Source of the DNA: Cohnella caldifontis
GTDB taxonomy: Bacteria > Bacillota > Bacilli > Paenibacillales > Paenibacillaceae
Direction: 5' to 3'
DNA length: 64,000 nt
Assembly: GCF_029360585.1 (NCBI RefSeq)
Contig: NZ_JAQZSJ010000005.1
Coordinates: 1 to 64,000 of the forward strand
The translations under genes were made by a program, and so were the position numbers. Below the pieces are notes generated by a model. It had not been told where the DNA came from, did not search any database, and was given only the letters and a program-made list of their open reading frames with translations. Positions 50,491 through 59,057 of the stretch are shown piece by piece. Position 1 is the stretch's first letter. Every line of letters begins with the position of its first letter.

Positions 50491-51903
50491 ATGCGGATCT
50501 GCTTAATCGCGGAAGGTTCCTATCCCTATATCACGGGCGGGGTGTCCAGTTGGATCCATTCGCTCATCGCGAGTTTGCCGGAGCATGAGTTCATCATCTT
50601 CACGATCGGCGCCCAAGAAAAACAACGCGGTCTTTTTCGTTACGAGCTGCCGGCTAACGTTACGCAAATCAAGGAAACGTTTTTGGACACCTATCTGCGC
50701 GAAGAAGGCGAATGGGGACGGCGATTCCGGCTGACCGCCACGCAGAGAGACGCCTTCCGGTCTTTGTTGGGCGGGAGCGGAAGCGTCGATTGGGCCGAAG
50801 TATTCAATTTACTGCGGACGAAAAAATTTGCTAGAGCCGCCGACTTCCTGATGAGCAAGGATTACTTCGACGTCTTGACGGAGCTGTGCCGGGAAAAGTA
50901 CAGCTTGGTTCCGTTTACGGAAATGTTCTGGACGGTCCGTTCCATGATACTGCCCCTTTTCCTGACGATCCGGCACGAGGTGCCCGAAGCCGACGTCTAC
51001 CACAGCGTGTCTACCGGATACGCCGGCGTCGTAGGAGGGTTGGCCAAGCAATTGCATGGCAAGCCGCTCATTCTGACGGAACACGGGATTTACTCTCGGG
51101 AGCGGGAGGAAGAGATCATCAAGGCGGACTGGGTCAAAGGGTACTTCAAGGATCTTTGGATCCAATATTTCTACCGGTTATCGGAGTGCGCTTACCAGTA
51201 TGCCGACCGCGTCGTCACGCTATTCGGGCGCAACCGGGAAATCGAAGTCGAACTCGGCTGCGACCCCGGGAAAATCGCCATCATTCCCAACGGAGTCAAC
51301 TTGGCGGAATATGCCGACATCCAGAAGGAGCGGGACCCCGCAGCATTTCGGATCGGCGCGGTCGTCCGGGTCGTTCCGATCAAAGACATCAAGACGATGA
51401 TTCAAAGCTTCGCGATCGTGAGGCGCGAAGTTCCGAACGCTGAGTTATACATAATCGGACCGGTGAGCGAGAACGAAGAATATGAACGCGAATGCCGCCA
51501 ATTGGCCGAAAGCCTGCAAGTGGACGGCATCGTCTTCACCGGCGAGGTGGACGTGAAGGACTACTTGAAGCGCATGGACATGGTTTTGCTCTCCAGCATC
51601 AGCGAAGGGCAGCCGCTTGCCGTCCTGGAAGCGATGGCGTCCGGGTTGCCTTGCGTCACGACGGACGTCGGAAGCTGCCGGGAGCTGCTCGAAGGACCGG
51701 ACGACGACATAGGGCCCGCCGGTTATGTCGTGCCGGTCATGCACTACGAGCAAATGGCGGCCTCCATCGTCAAGTTAAGCCGCAACGAGCGGCTTCGCCA
51801 TGAAATGGGCCGCAATGGCCGGGAAAGAGTCTCCAGGCGGTATACGAAAGAAGCGTTCATCGAGTCTTATCGGCAGTTGTATCGGGAATGCGAGGGGGGA
51901 TAG
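50491..51903 (+). CDS. pelF: Pel polysaccharide glycosyltransferase PelF
   Basis: The 470-aa cytosolic GT4-family glycosyltransferase polymerises the Pel polysaccharide from UDP-sugars. The PelF-type N-terminus EGSYPYITGGVSSWIHSL, the long insert to residue 150, IIPNGVNLAEY near residue 265, and the EGQPLAVLEAMASG nucleotide-sugar site near residue 372 are clear. It begins 3 bp after the pelA-type stop and belongs to the same operon. Confidence 0.93.
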   Translation: MRICLIAEGSYPYITGGVSSWIHSLIASLPEHEFIIFTIGAQEKQRGLFRYELPANVTQIKETFLDTYLREEGEWGRRFRLTATQRDAFRSLLGGSGSVDWAEVFNLLRTKKFARAADFLMSKDYFDVLTELCREKYSLVPFTEMFWTVRSMILPLFLTIRHEVPEADVYHSVSTGYAGVVGGLAKQLHGKPLILTEHGIYSREREEEIIKADWVKGYFKDLWIQYFYRLSECAYQYADRVVTLFGRNREIEVELGCDPGKIAIIPNGVNLAEYADIQKERDPAAFRIGAVVRVVPIKDIKTMIQSFAIVRREVPNAELYIIGPVSENEEYERECRQLAESLQVDGIVFTGEVDVKDYLKRMDMVLLSSISEGQPLAVLEAMASGLPCVTTDVGSCRELLEGPDDDIGPAGYVVPVMHYEQMAASIVKLSRNERLRHEMGRNGRERVSRRYTKEAFIESYRQLYRECEGG

Positions 51904-51907
51904 GAAA

Positions 51908-54900
51908 GTGGCAGGGGTCGGATTCGAACTGAGAAAGCTGTTCCGGGACCAAGGAATCGTCCATACGTTCAAGGCGTATGCCTATTCTTCGCTGACGACC
52001 GTCGGGCCGATGTTCGTCTGCATGCTGATGATTCTGTTCCTGCAGACGCTGCTCGCCCATAACGGCGCCTCCTATCCGGATAGGGAATTGTTTCTGGCTA
52101 CGGTCGTCTACGCCTTCGTTTTTTCCGTGCTGGTGACGGGCGGCTTGTCCATGCTGCTCACCCGATTCCTATCGGACCGCATGTTCGAAAAAAAATACGA
52201 GCACCTGCTCTCGTCTTACTACGGCGCGATCGGCGTATGCCTGCCAATCGGCGCGGTTGCGGCCTGGCTGTTTCTGCGCCATGTCCAAGCCGGATCCGCT
52301 TTTAAAGCCGCAGCTTACCTGCTGTTTGCCGAGCTGATCGTGGTCTGGATCCAGTCGGTGCATCTCTCTGCGCTGAAAGATTATAAACGGATCGTGCGGA
52401 ACTTCTCGTTCGGCGCGGGTTTCGCCATCGTCGGCACGTGGGCGTGGTTTCGCTTCACGCCGTACGACAACGCGCTGTCGGCCGTCTGCTGGATCGATCT
52501 GGGACTTCTGATCATCGTGGGGCTGACCGCCAGGCATTTCGCGGGTTTCTTTCCCCCCCGCAGCAGCCGGCTGTATTGGAGCTTCCTCTCTTATTTGAAT
52601 AAATATCCGTCCCTGCTTCTGATCGGAACGTTCCTGTATGCCGGCGTGTACGTCCACAGCTTCGTTTATTGGTTCTCGCCCGATTTCGGGGAAAGCGTCG
52701 CTTCCGCCTACCGGATTTCCTCCTATTACGATCTTCCGGTTTTTTACGCGTATTTGTCGGTCGTTCCGACGCTGGTGACGTTCGTCGTGTCCGTGGAAAC
52801 CTCGTTCTATGACAAATTCCGCGACTATTATACGAAGATCATCAGCAGCGGAACGCTGCAGGAAATCACGAGAGCCAAGCAGGAGATGCAGCGCACGCTG
52901 ATGCAGGAAGTCAGCTTCGTCATGGAAGTGCAGCTCCTGTTCACGGTCGTCTCGCTCGCGGTCGGCATCAAGGCGCTTCCCGCGATCGGGCTGACGATGG
53001 AACAGCTGGACATTTTCAAAATCCTGGTCCTGGGGTATTACGCCTTTATCGTCGCTTTCGTCCTGCTGCTGCTCATGCTCTATTTCGACGACCGCCGCGG
53101 CGTTGCCTGGATCAGCGGAGGTTTCGTCTTGCTGAACGCGGGTCTGACCTTGTGGACGATGCGGCACGGGCAGCACGGCCTCGGCATGTTCATCGCGTCT
53201 TTCATCGCGCTGGTCGTTGCCTTGGTCCGGCTTCGCCTTTACGTGCGGAATATCGATTACTACACGTTCTGCGCGCAGCCTCTCGTGGTCGTGGAGAAGA
53301 AGCCGTTCTGGAGAAGGCGGTTCGGCAAGAAAGGCGCCGCCGCGGTCATGATGCTGGGGCTGGTGCTGCTTTCTGCCTGCACGAGCGGTCAAGAGCCGGA
53401 AGCTTCCGTCCCGGTGGATCTGTCTTCCGCTCCCTCGGTCACCGACACGAACCATTTTGTGGAAGACAAGCGCATATACGAACGGGACGACGATTTGTCC
53501 GTCGACACCTTGTACTTGACTGTCCTCTCGGGCAAAGACGGCGACGGAGATGAAGACGACATCGATCCGGTTACCTGGTACGCGATGAATCGCATCCAAA
53601 GCAAAATGGAGGAAGGGGAACTACCGGTCATTGCGCAGGAGGGGGCGCCGGGCGGCAAAGGACCGCAGCCCGGATTGTTCCAGTTCGGCGCGACGAAGGC
53701 GAATGCCACGATCTCGCTGCGGGGCAATACGTCCCGGTACGCGTCCCAACGGTCTTACAACATCAAGTTGTACGACAGTGCCGGACTCTGGAACGACCAG
53801 AAAATAATCAATCTGAACAAACATATTTACGATCCAACTCGAATCCGCAACAAATTGAGCTTCGATCTCTTCGAGACTTTGCCGGATATCGGCAGTTTGC
53901 GAACGCAGTTCGTTCACGTCTACGTTCGGGATTTGTCGGAAAAAGGAATGGATAGAGGGTTTGAAGATTACGGTTTGTTCACGCACGTCGAGCAGCCGAA
54001 TAAAAATTTTTTGAAAACGCATTGGCTGGACCCTAACGGACAGTTATATAAAGCCATTATGTTCGAATTTTATCGATATCCGGACGAATTAAAGTCGGAA
54101 AACGATCCCGGATATGATCCTGCAGCATTTGAAACGCGTCTTGAAATACGGGGCAGGGAAGAACACGGCAAGCTGCTTCAAATGCTGGACGACTTGAACG
54201 ATATGTCCATCCCGATCGACGATGTCATGCAAAAACACTTCGATCTGGACAATTATTTGACGTGGATGGCTGCCAACATTCTCATGGACAACATGGACAC
54301 CAACGCTTCCAATTTTCTGTTATACTCCCCGCTTAATTCCGATAAATGGTATTTCCTTCCTTGGGATTATGACGGAGGCTGGGAACTTCAGCGAAACCTC
54401 GGAAGCATCAGCCCATATGCCAGCGGAATCAGCAATTATTGGGGCAGCGTTCTCGCGAATCGGTTTTTCCGTACGCAAGAACATGTCGATCTACTGAAAA
54501 ACAAGATTGACGAGCTTTACGATTCGACTTTTAACGGCTCGCTCGAAACGAAAATAGCGGATTACCGAAGAATCGTTGAGCCGTATCTCGATTCGAAGCC
54601 GGACCGGAGCTTCCTTCCGGATTCGGTGGATCGCCTGTATCAAGATTATGCGGAGCTTTCCAAGGTGCCGCTTCGATCCATCGAAAGGTTTAACGAAGAT
54701 CTGCAACGGCCGAAGCCGTTTTTCATGGGGGAATTTGTTCAGTCCGGCAACACCGGTCATTTCGTGTGGGATCCGTCCTTTGACCTTCAAAAAGACGAAC
54801 TGTCCTATGACTGGTCCTTGGCCAAGGATCCGGGATTCACACGTATCGTGCAGGAGAAACAAAACCTGAAAGGCACTTCGTATGATATCGGCGGATTGAC

Positions 54901-55027
54901 GCCCGGCACGTATTATTGGAAAGTCGTCGTCCGAGACTCTCAAGGCCATGAGCAGCAGTCTTTCGATCAATTGATCGATGATGAAGGGGAACCGCACTAT
55001 GGAATCCGGAAAATCGAGGTGAAATGA
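51908..55027 (+). CDS. PelG fused to a CotH-type kinase domain
   Basis: The 1039-aa protein starts as PelG: about twelve transmembrane helices in residues 1-475, beginning GVGFELRKLFRDQG, the Pel inner-membrane transporter. It then runs without a stop into a lipoprotein-like signal (KK, hydrophobic MMLGLVLL, lipobox LLSAC with Cys491). An extracytoplasmic CotH domain follows (about 510-870), with SLRGNTSR, DNMDTNASN and FLPWDYDGGW. A fibronectin-like tail (about 935-1035) ends it. CotH proteins of spore coats are protein kinases. The CotH part is A/T-richer. GTG start. Whether the fusion stays joined or is cut at Cys491 is unknown. Confidence 0.85.
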   Translation: MAGVGFELRKLFRDQGIVHTFKAYAYSSLTTVGPMFVCMLMILFLQTLLAHNGASYPDRELFLATVVYAFVFSVLVTGGLSMLLTRFLSDRMFEKKYEHLLSSYYGAIGVCLPIGAVAAWLFLRHVQAGSAFKAAAYLLFAELIVVWIQSVHLSALKDYKRIVRNFSFGAGFAIVGTWAWFRFTPYDNALSAVCWIDLGLLIIVGLTARHFAGFFPPRSSRLYWSFLSYLNKYPSLLLIGTFLYAGVYVHSFVYWFSPDFGESVASAYRISSYYDLPVFYAYLSVVPTLVTFVVSVETSFYDKFRDYYTKIISSGTLQEITRAKQEMQRTLMQEVSFVMEVQLLFTVVSLAVGIKALPAIGLTMEQLDIFKILVLGYYAFIVAFVLLLLMLYFDDRRGVAWISGGFVLLNAGLTLWTMRHGQHGLGMFIASFIALVVALVRLRLYVRNIDYYTFCAQPLVVVEKKPFWRRRFGKKGAAAVMMLGLVLLSACTSGQEPEASVPVDLSSAPSVTDTNHFVEDKRIYERDDDLSVDTLYLTVLSGKDGDGDEDDIDPVTWYAMNRIQSKMEEGELPVIAQEGAPGGKGPQPGLFQFGATKANATISLRGNTSRYASQRSYNIKLYDSAGLWNDQKIINLNKHIYDPTRIRNKLSFDLFETLPDIGSLRTQFVHVYVRDLSEKGMDRGFEDYGLFTHVEQPNKNFLKTHWLDPNGQLYKAIMFEFYRYPDELKSENDPGYDPAAFETRLEIRGREEHGKLLQMLDDLNDMSIPIDDVMQKHFDLDNYLTWMAANILMDNMDTNASNFLLYSPLNSDKWYFLPWDYDGGWELQRNLGSISPYASGISNYWGSVLANRFFRTQEHVDLLKNKIDELYDSTFNGSLETKIADYRRIVEPYLDSKPDRSFLPDSVDRLYQDYAELSKVPLRSIERFNEDLQRPKPFFMGEFVQSGNTGHFVWDPSFDLQKDELSYDWSLAKDPGFTRIVQEKQNLKGTSYDIGGLTPGTYYWKVVVRDSQGHEQQSFDQLIDDEGEPHYGIRKIEVK

Positions 55028-55028
55028 C

Positions 55029-55736
55029 ATTCTCTACCTGGGACGCCGGCTGCGGCACGAATGGAAATATTACCTGCACGTCCACGAATACGCGGCGCTC
55101 CGGGGAAGGGTGGCTTCGCTCCTCTCCTTGGACGCCCATTCGGCGGGGCCGAACGGATACCTCATCCGCAGCCTGTATTTCGACGGCGTGCACGATCAAG
55201 CGCTGGAAGACAAAGCGTCCGGCATCTTCGGGCGGGAGAAATACCGGATCCGCACCTATAACGGAAGCGACGATACGATCAAGTTGGAACGGAAACACAA
55301 ATACGGGGATTACATCCACAAAGAATCGGTATCGCTGACCCGGGAGGAATACGAACGCATCCTGAAGGGAGACGTCTCGTTCCTCAAGAACGGCTCCATG
55401 CCGCTGCAGCGGGATTTCCATCTCGCCGTCGCGCACCGCGGCTTCCGGCCGTCGGTCATCGTCGAGTATTGGAGAGAAGCCTATGTCGACGAGGGCGATG
55501 TCCGGATCACGTTCGACAAGCGGTTGTCGGCCGTCGTGAACGGACGGGATCTATTCGAGCCGGGCGCGATGCCGGTCGAGGTGTTCGACGACGCGAGAAC
55601 GATTCTGGAGATCAAATACGGGAGTTATTTTCCGGAAAACGTCCGGGTGTTGGCGCAGCCGGAATCGTTCCAGCGCTCCGCCATTTCGAAATATTTGCTG
55701 TGCCGGGAGATGGCGTTCCGCCATTTTCTTCCGTAG
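55029..55736 (+). CDS. VTC-domain protein, probable ATT start
   Basis: The 235-aa VTC-type domain belongs to the polyphosphate polymerase fold. Basic tunnel residues lie in GRRLRHEWKYY at the N-terminus, SLYFD, YRIRTYN, KLERKHK and EIKYG. The conserved N-terminus lies upstream of the first standard start (GTG at 55110) and downstream of an in-frame stop at 55020. GAGGTG is placed 7 bp before ATT at 55029, so translation probably begins at ATT. A frameshift that removed an ATG is the alternative. It overlaps the end of pelG-cotH closely, with 1 bp between. Confidence 0.8.
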   Translation: MLYLGRRLRHEWKYYLHVHEYAALRGRVASLLSLDAHSAGPNGYLIRSLYFDGVHDQALEDKASGIFGREKYRIRTYNGSDDTIKLERKHKYGDYIHKESVSLTREEYERILKGDVSFLKNGSMPLQRDFHLAVAHRGFRPSVIVEYWREAYVDEGDVRITFDKRLSAVVNGRDLFEPGAMPVEVFDDARTILEIKYGSYFPENVRVLAQPESFQRSAISKYLLCREMAFRHFLP

Positions 55737-55751
55737 AAGGGGGAAGCGGGA

Positions 55752-56432
55752 ATGGGAGATTACCTGAATTTCGAGGATTTGTTCAAAAAAAGCGTGCTGC
55801 ACCTGGACGCCTTCCAAAACGTGTCCTACATGGATATCGGACTGGGGCTGCTTTGCTCGTTCGCCATCGGCATGTTCATTTACTTCGTCTATAAGATGAC
55901 GTTCCGCGGCGTCATCTACAGTTACAACTACAACGTCACGTTCGTGCTCATGTCGATGATCACGGCCTTGATCATCATGACGATCAGCACGAACATCGTC
56001 CTGTCGCTCGGAATGGTCGGGGCGCTCAGCATCGTCCGCTTCCGTACGGCGGTCAAGGATCCGCTCGATATCGTCTACATGTTCTGGGCGATCTCCGCCG
56101 GCATCGCGTCCGGCGCCAAGCTGTATCCGCTGGCGCTTATCGGATCGGCCGCCGTCGGCGCCGTGCTCTTTTTCCTATCCCGGAAAAAGATCCGGACAAG
56201 CCCGTACCTGCTGATCATTCGCCATGATCTGTCGGCTTCCGACGAAGTGAAAAACCAGCTGGTCAAAATGAATTACCACCTGAAATCCAAGACGGTGCGG
56301 AAAGACCTCATCGAGATGACGCTCGAGATCCGCTTGCGGGACGACAACACCGCGTTCGTCAACCGTTTGTCGGAGATCGAAGGCGTCGCCGACGTCGCGC
56401 TGGTGAATTACCGCGGAGATTACGCCCAGTAA
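55752..56432 (+). CDS. DUF4956 membrane protein
   Basis: The 226-aa protein has three to four transmembrane helices in residues 30-165. The diagnostic block VGALSIVRFRTAVKDPLDIVYMFWA is near residue 95, and a cytosolic C-terminal domain follows. DUF4956 genes often accompany VTC and CotH genes; the function is unknown. A good GGGGGAAGCGGG site precedes the ATG, 15 bp after the VTC gene. It is the last gene of the operon. Confidence 0.9.
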   Translation: MGDYLNFEDLFKKSVLHLDAFQNVSYMDIGLGLLCSFAIGMFIYFVYKMTFRGVIYSYNYNVTFVLMSMITALIIMTISTNIVLSLGMVGALSIVRFRTAVKDPLDIVYMFWAISAGIASGAKLYPLALIGSAAVGAVLFFLSRKKIRTSPYLLIIRHDLSASDEVKNQLVKMNYHLKSKTVRKDLIEMTLEIRLRDDNTAFVNRLSEIEGVADVALVNYRGDYAQ

Positions 56433-56448
56433 GGGGGCGTCATTTGCG

Positions 56449-57438
56449 TCATTTGGACGCGATCTGGATCGTTCGGGTGGCCGCTTCCCAAACGACATAG
56501 CTGCCCAGCGCTTCTCCCGCGAATCTGAGCGGCACCATCGTCGAGCCGTCTAACGAATAAGGCGCCGCATCCAATGACACCCGTTTTCCGTTGACTTCGG
56601 CCGTTTTGCTGCCCAGCGTCAGCCGCACCGTTTGCTTGCCCTTTACGGCTTTCACGGTGCGGCTTTTGGCGTCCCAGGAAACCGAGGCGGACAACGCCTC
56701 GAACAAGCCGCGGAACGGCACGAACGCCGCCCCCCCTTTGAGGACCGGCGGCTGCGGGAAAAACTGCTCCTTCCCGTCGATGAACAGGCGCGGGGCGTCG
56801 GATTCCGCGCGGATGCCGATCACGCCCATCTCCGGAGAGAGACAGACGGCGTCGCCGTTCGGAGCCGCCCGGCATTCGACGGGGGAGGACGCTTCGGCTG
56901 CGGACAGGACAAACCGGAGCTGTCCCTTCCCGTCCAGCGAATAGAACGATTGGGCGTCGTCCTGGAAGAAAAGGTCGCCTTTATCGTCCGTATGAAGGGA
57001 ACCGGCCGTCACCTGACGGCCATCCGGAAGCCGGTAACTCCAAGTCCGGTCCTTCTGGACGGAACGGACTTCGCTGCCTTCGGCCTGGATCGTGACAGGG
57101 ACGGAGAGACCCGAGGGGATGCCCGCGAGGGAGCCTGCGGGCTCCCGCTCGCCGGACAGACGCACGGCGCGGCTGCCATCCGGCGTCTCGTAGGAGAAGA
57201 CGTCTCCCTTGCGGTAATAGGTTAATCGGCTCGGCTGGGGTTCCGACAACCGCCACGCGACCGAGAACGAACCGTCCGAGAGCAATTCGGCGGTCAAGTC
57301 CCGCGTTTCCGGCTCGCCGGCGGACGGGAAAACGAGTTTTTGGACGACGCTCGGGGCCGTGCCGGCCTCCGCTCCGTTCGCCGACGACGTCACGAACAGA
57401 CATAAACCGACCCATGCCGATAACCGGAGCAGCCTCAT
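56449..57438 (-). CDS. Secreted stalk-domain (copper amine oxidase N-like) protein
   Basis: The 329-aa exported protein has a signal peptide (residues 1-22, cleaved near SANGAEA). A beta-rich middle part follows. The C-terminal stalk domain (about residues 225-329) has FVPFRGLFEALSASVSWD and MVPLRFAGEALGSYVVWE, two copies of the family motif. It is probably a surface or wall-associated protein. The ATG follows AAAAGGAA. A minus-strand TATAAT lies about 40 bp upstream. It converges on the DUF4956 gene. Confidence 0.8.
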   Translation of the reverse strand: MRLLRLSAWVGLCLFVTSSANGAEAGTAPSVVQKLVFPSAGEPETRDLTAELLSDGSFSVAWRLSEPQPSRLTYYRKGDVFSYETPDGSRAVRLSGEREPAGSLAGIPSGLSVPVTIQAEGSEVRSVQKDRTWSYRLPDGRQVTAGSLHTDDKGDLFFQDDAQSFYSLDGKGQLRFVLSAAEASSPVECRAAPNGDAVCLSPEMGVIGIRAESDAPRLFIDGKEQFFPQPPVLKGGAAFVPFRGLFEALSASVSWDAKSRTVKAVKGKQTVRLTLGSKTAEVNGKRVSLDAAPYSLDGSTMVPLRFAGEALGSYVVWEAATRTIQIASK

Positions 57439-57539
57439 GCTGGCTTCATTCCTTTTCCGTATTCTGCTTGGCTTCATTATACCAATCTTTATGCTACAAT
57501 AGAGAGACATTCTTGCGGAAGAGAGTTGTCGATTCCGTT

Positions 57540-59015
57540 ATGCACGTGTCGAATTTACTGGAATTCACAGAGAACCACCGCTACTTCGTCTATCGGGATT
57601 TCGCCCTGAGCGGCTTGGACCGCAAGCTGCTGGCGGCCCTCTATCAGCCGATGGTCGGCGCTTTCGCGGCCGGTCTCTATCATTATCTCTATCACGTCAA
57701 GGCGGAGGACGAGGTCGGCTACAGCTCCTTGGAGTCGCAGAGGGAGCTGTTCCTGGGGCTAGGCGTCGAACCGGGACCTTCCGGCAGGAAGGTCGCGATC
57801 GACGCCGCTTCGAAGCTGGAAGCGGTCGGCTTGCTGCAGGTGTTCGTCCACGAGAATCCGCTGACGGAGGAAACGGTTTACGAATATGCGCTTTTGCGTC
57901 CGCTGGGTGCGGCGGAGTTTTTCTCGAACGTCCACCTGTCGCTGCTGTTAAGAGACAAAATCGGCCGGTCGGCCGTATTGGAACTCCGAAAGCGCTGGTC
58001 CGCCGAACCGCCTGCGGAACTCACGCGGTTCATCGGCCGGCAGGAGGTGACGGTGCCGTTCTACGACATGTTCCGCCTTTCGGGCGGGCCGGCCGACCCG
58101 GAGCTGGAAGCGGGCTGGCAGGAGACGGCGACGGCCCGGCAGCAGGCTCCGAAGTTCACGCCGCCGGAGAAGATCCGCTATCACGACATCCTGAAGCATT
58201 TCCCCCGGAGCGCGACGACCCGCCGATACGTCGAACGCCTGAACAAGGCGCCCGAAACGATGCAGCAACTGAATTATTACGCCTACCGGTACGATTTGAC
58301 CGTGCTGGACGTCCAGCGGCTGTTGGATCGGGACGAGATGTTCCGGGCGGACGGGGCCGTGAATTGGGAAATCTTCGAAGAGAACGCGACGGAAATTTTC
58401 AAGGTGCGGCAGAGCCAAGCGAGAGCGGAACGGGTATCCGTCCATCTGGAGCCTTCGGCAGCCGATCCGGAACCGCCTGGCGACGCCGGCGAAGGGGCGT
58501 TCGACGTGCCGGCCAAATTCCGGGACAGCGTCACGCCGAAGCAGTACGAGCATATTTTGCGCCATGAGCCGTACCATCGCGTGCTCGCCTGGCATTTTCC
58601 CGGCGAGGTGCCGGAGCCGACGCGCCGGCTGTATAACCGGATTTTCTTCGAGCTTAAAATGCCGCAGCCGGTGATCAACGTGCTGATCCATTACGTCAAC
58701 GAAATTCTGAATACGAATTGGGAACAGCCGAATTCGGCCGCCTACGTGGAAACCATCGCTTCCACGATGCTGCAGAAGAACATCGATACGTTCGAGTTGG
58801 CCGTAGCCTACGTGAAGGCGGCGCAACGGTTCGAACGCCGGCGGCGCGAAGAGAAACGGGCCGGGGAAGGCACGGGCGCGAGGAGCCGCGGCAGAGCTCA
58901 GGCGCCCCGCAAGCCGGCTCTGTCCGTCGTAGAGGATACGGGCCCGATCGCGAACTTCAGCGCGGAAGAATGGGAGCGCATGATGGATCTGGCGCGGAAG
59001 CTGCAGGAAGAATAA
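57540..59015 (+). CDS. dnaB: Replication initiation and membrane attachment protein DnaB
   Basis: The 491-aa primosome protein helps load the replicative helicase at oriC and at restart sites. The N-terminal domain begins EFTENHRYFVYRDFALS, and two DnaB/DnaD C-terminal-like (DDBH2) regions lie near residues 215-280 and 340-440 (with PVINVLIHYVNEILN). The middle linker is Glu/Ala/Pro rich. The RBS is weak, so the start is uncertain. dnaI follows 42 bp later, as in Bacillus. Confidence 0.92.
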   Translation: MHVSNLLEFTENHRYFVYRDFALSGLDRKLLAALYQPMVGAFAAGLYHYLYHVKAEDEVGYSSLESQRELFLGLGVEPGPSGRKVAIDAASKLEAVGLLQVFVHENPLTEETVYEYALLRPLGAAEFFSNVHLSLLLRDKIGRSAVLELRKRWSAEPPAELTRFIGRQEVTVPFYDMFRLSGGPADPELEAGWQETATARQQAPKFTPPEKIRYHDILKHFPRSATTRRYVERLNKAPETMQQLNYYAYRYDLTVLDVQRLLDRDEMFRADGAVNWEIFEENATEIFKVRQSQARAERVSVHLEPSAADPEPPGDAGEGAFDVPAKFRDSVTPKQYEHILRHEPYHRVLAWHFPGEVPEPTRRLYNRIFFELKMPQPVINVLIHYVNEILNTNWEQPNSAAYVETIASTMLQKNIDTFELAVAYVKAAQRFERRRREEKRAGEGTGARSRGRAQAPRKPALSVVEDTGPIANFSAEEWERMMDLARKLQEE

Positions 59016-59057
59016 CCGGCCATAGGCCGGATGCGCGAGCGAAAGGAACGTGACGCG

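Noticed and set aside
53280..55027. Separate cotH gene starting inside the PelG-CotH frame
   Set aside because: No start codon with a well-placed RBS is found near the junction and the frame is open throughout; a fusion is the simplest reading, though weak internal initiation at 53366-53371 cannot be excluded.
55024..55338. 104-aa frame beginning at the ATG overlapping the pelG-cotH stop
   Set aside because: It is out of frame with the conserved VTC sequence and its translation looks like a shadow.
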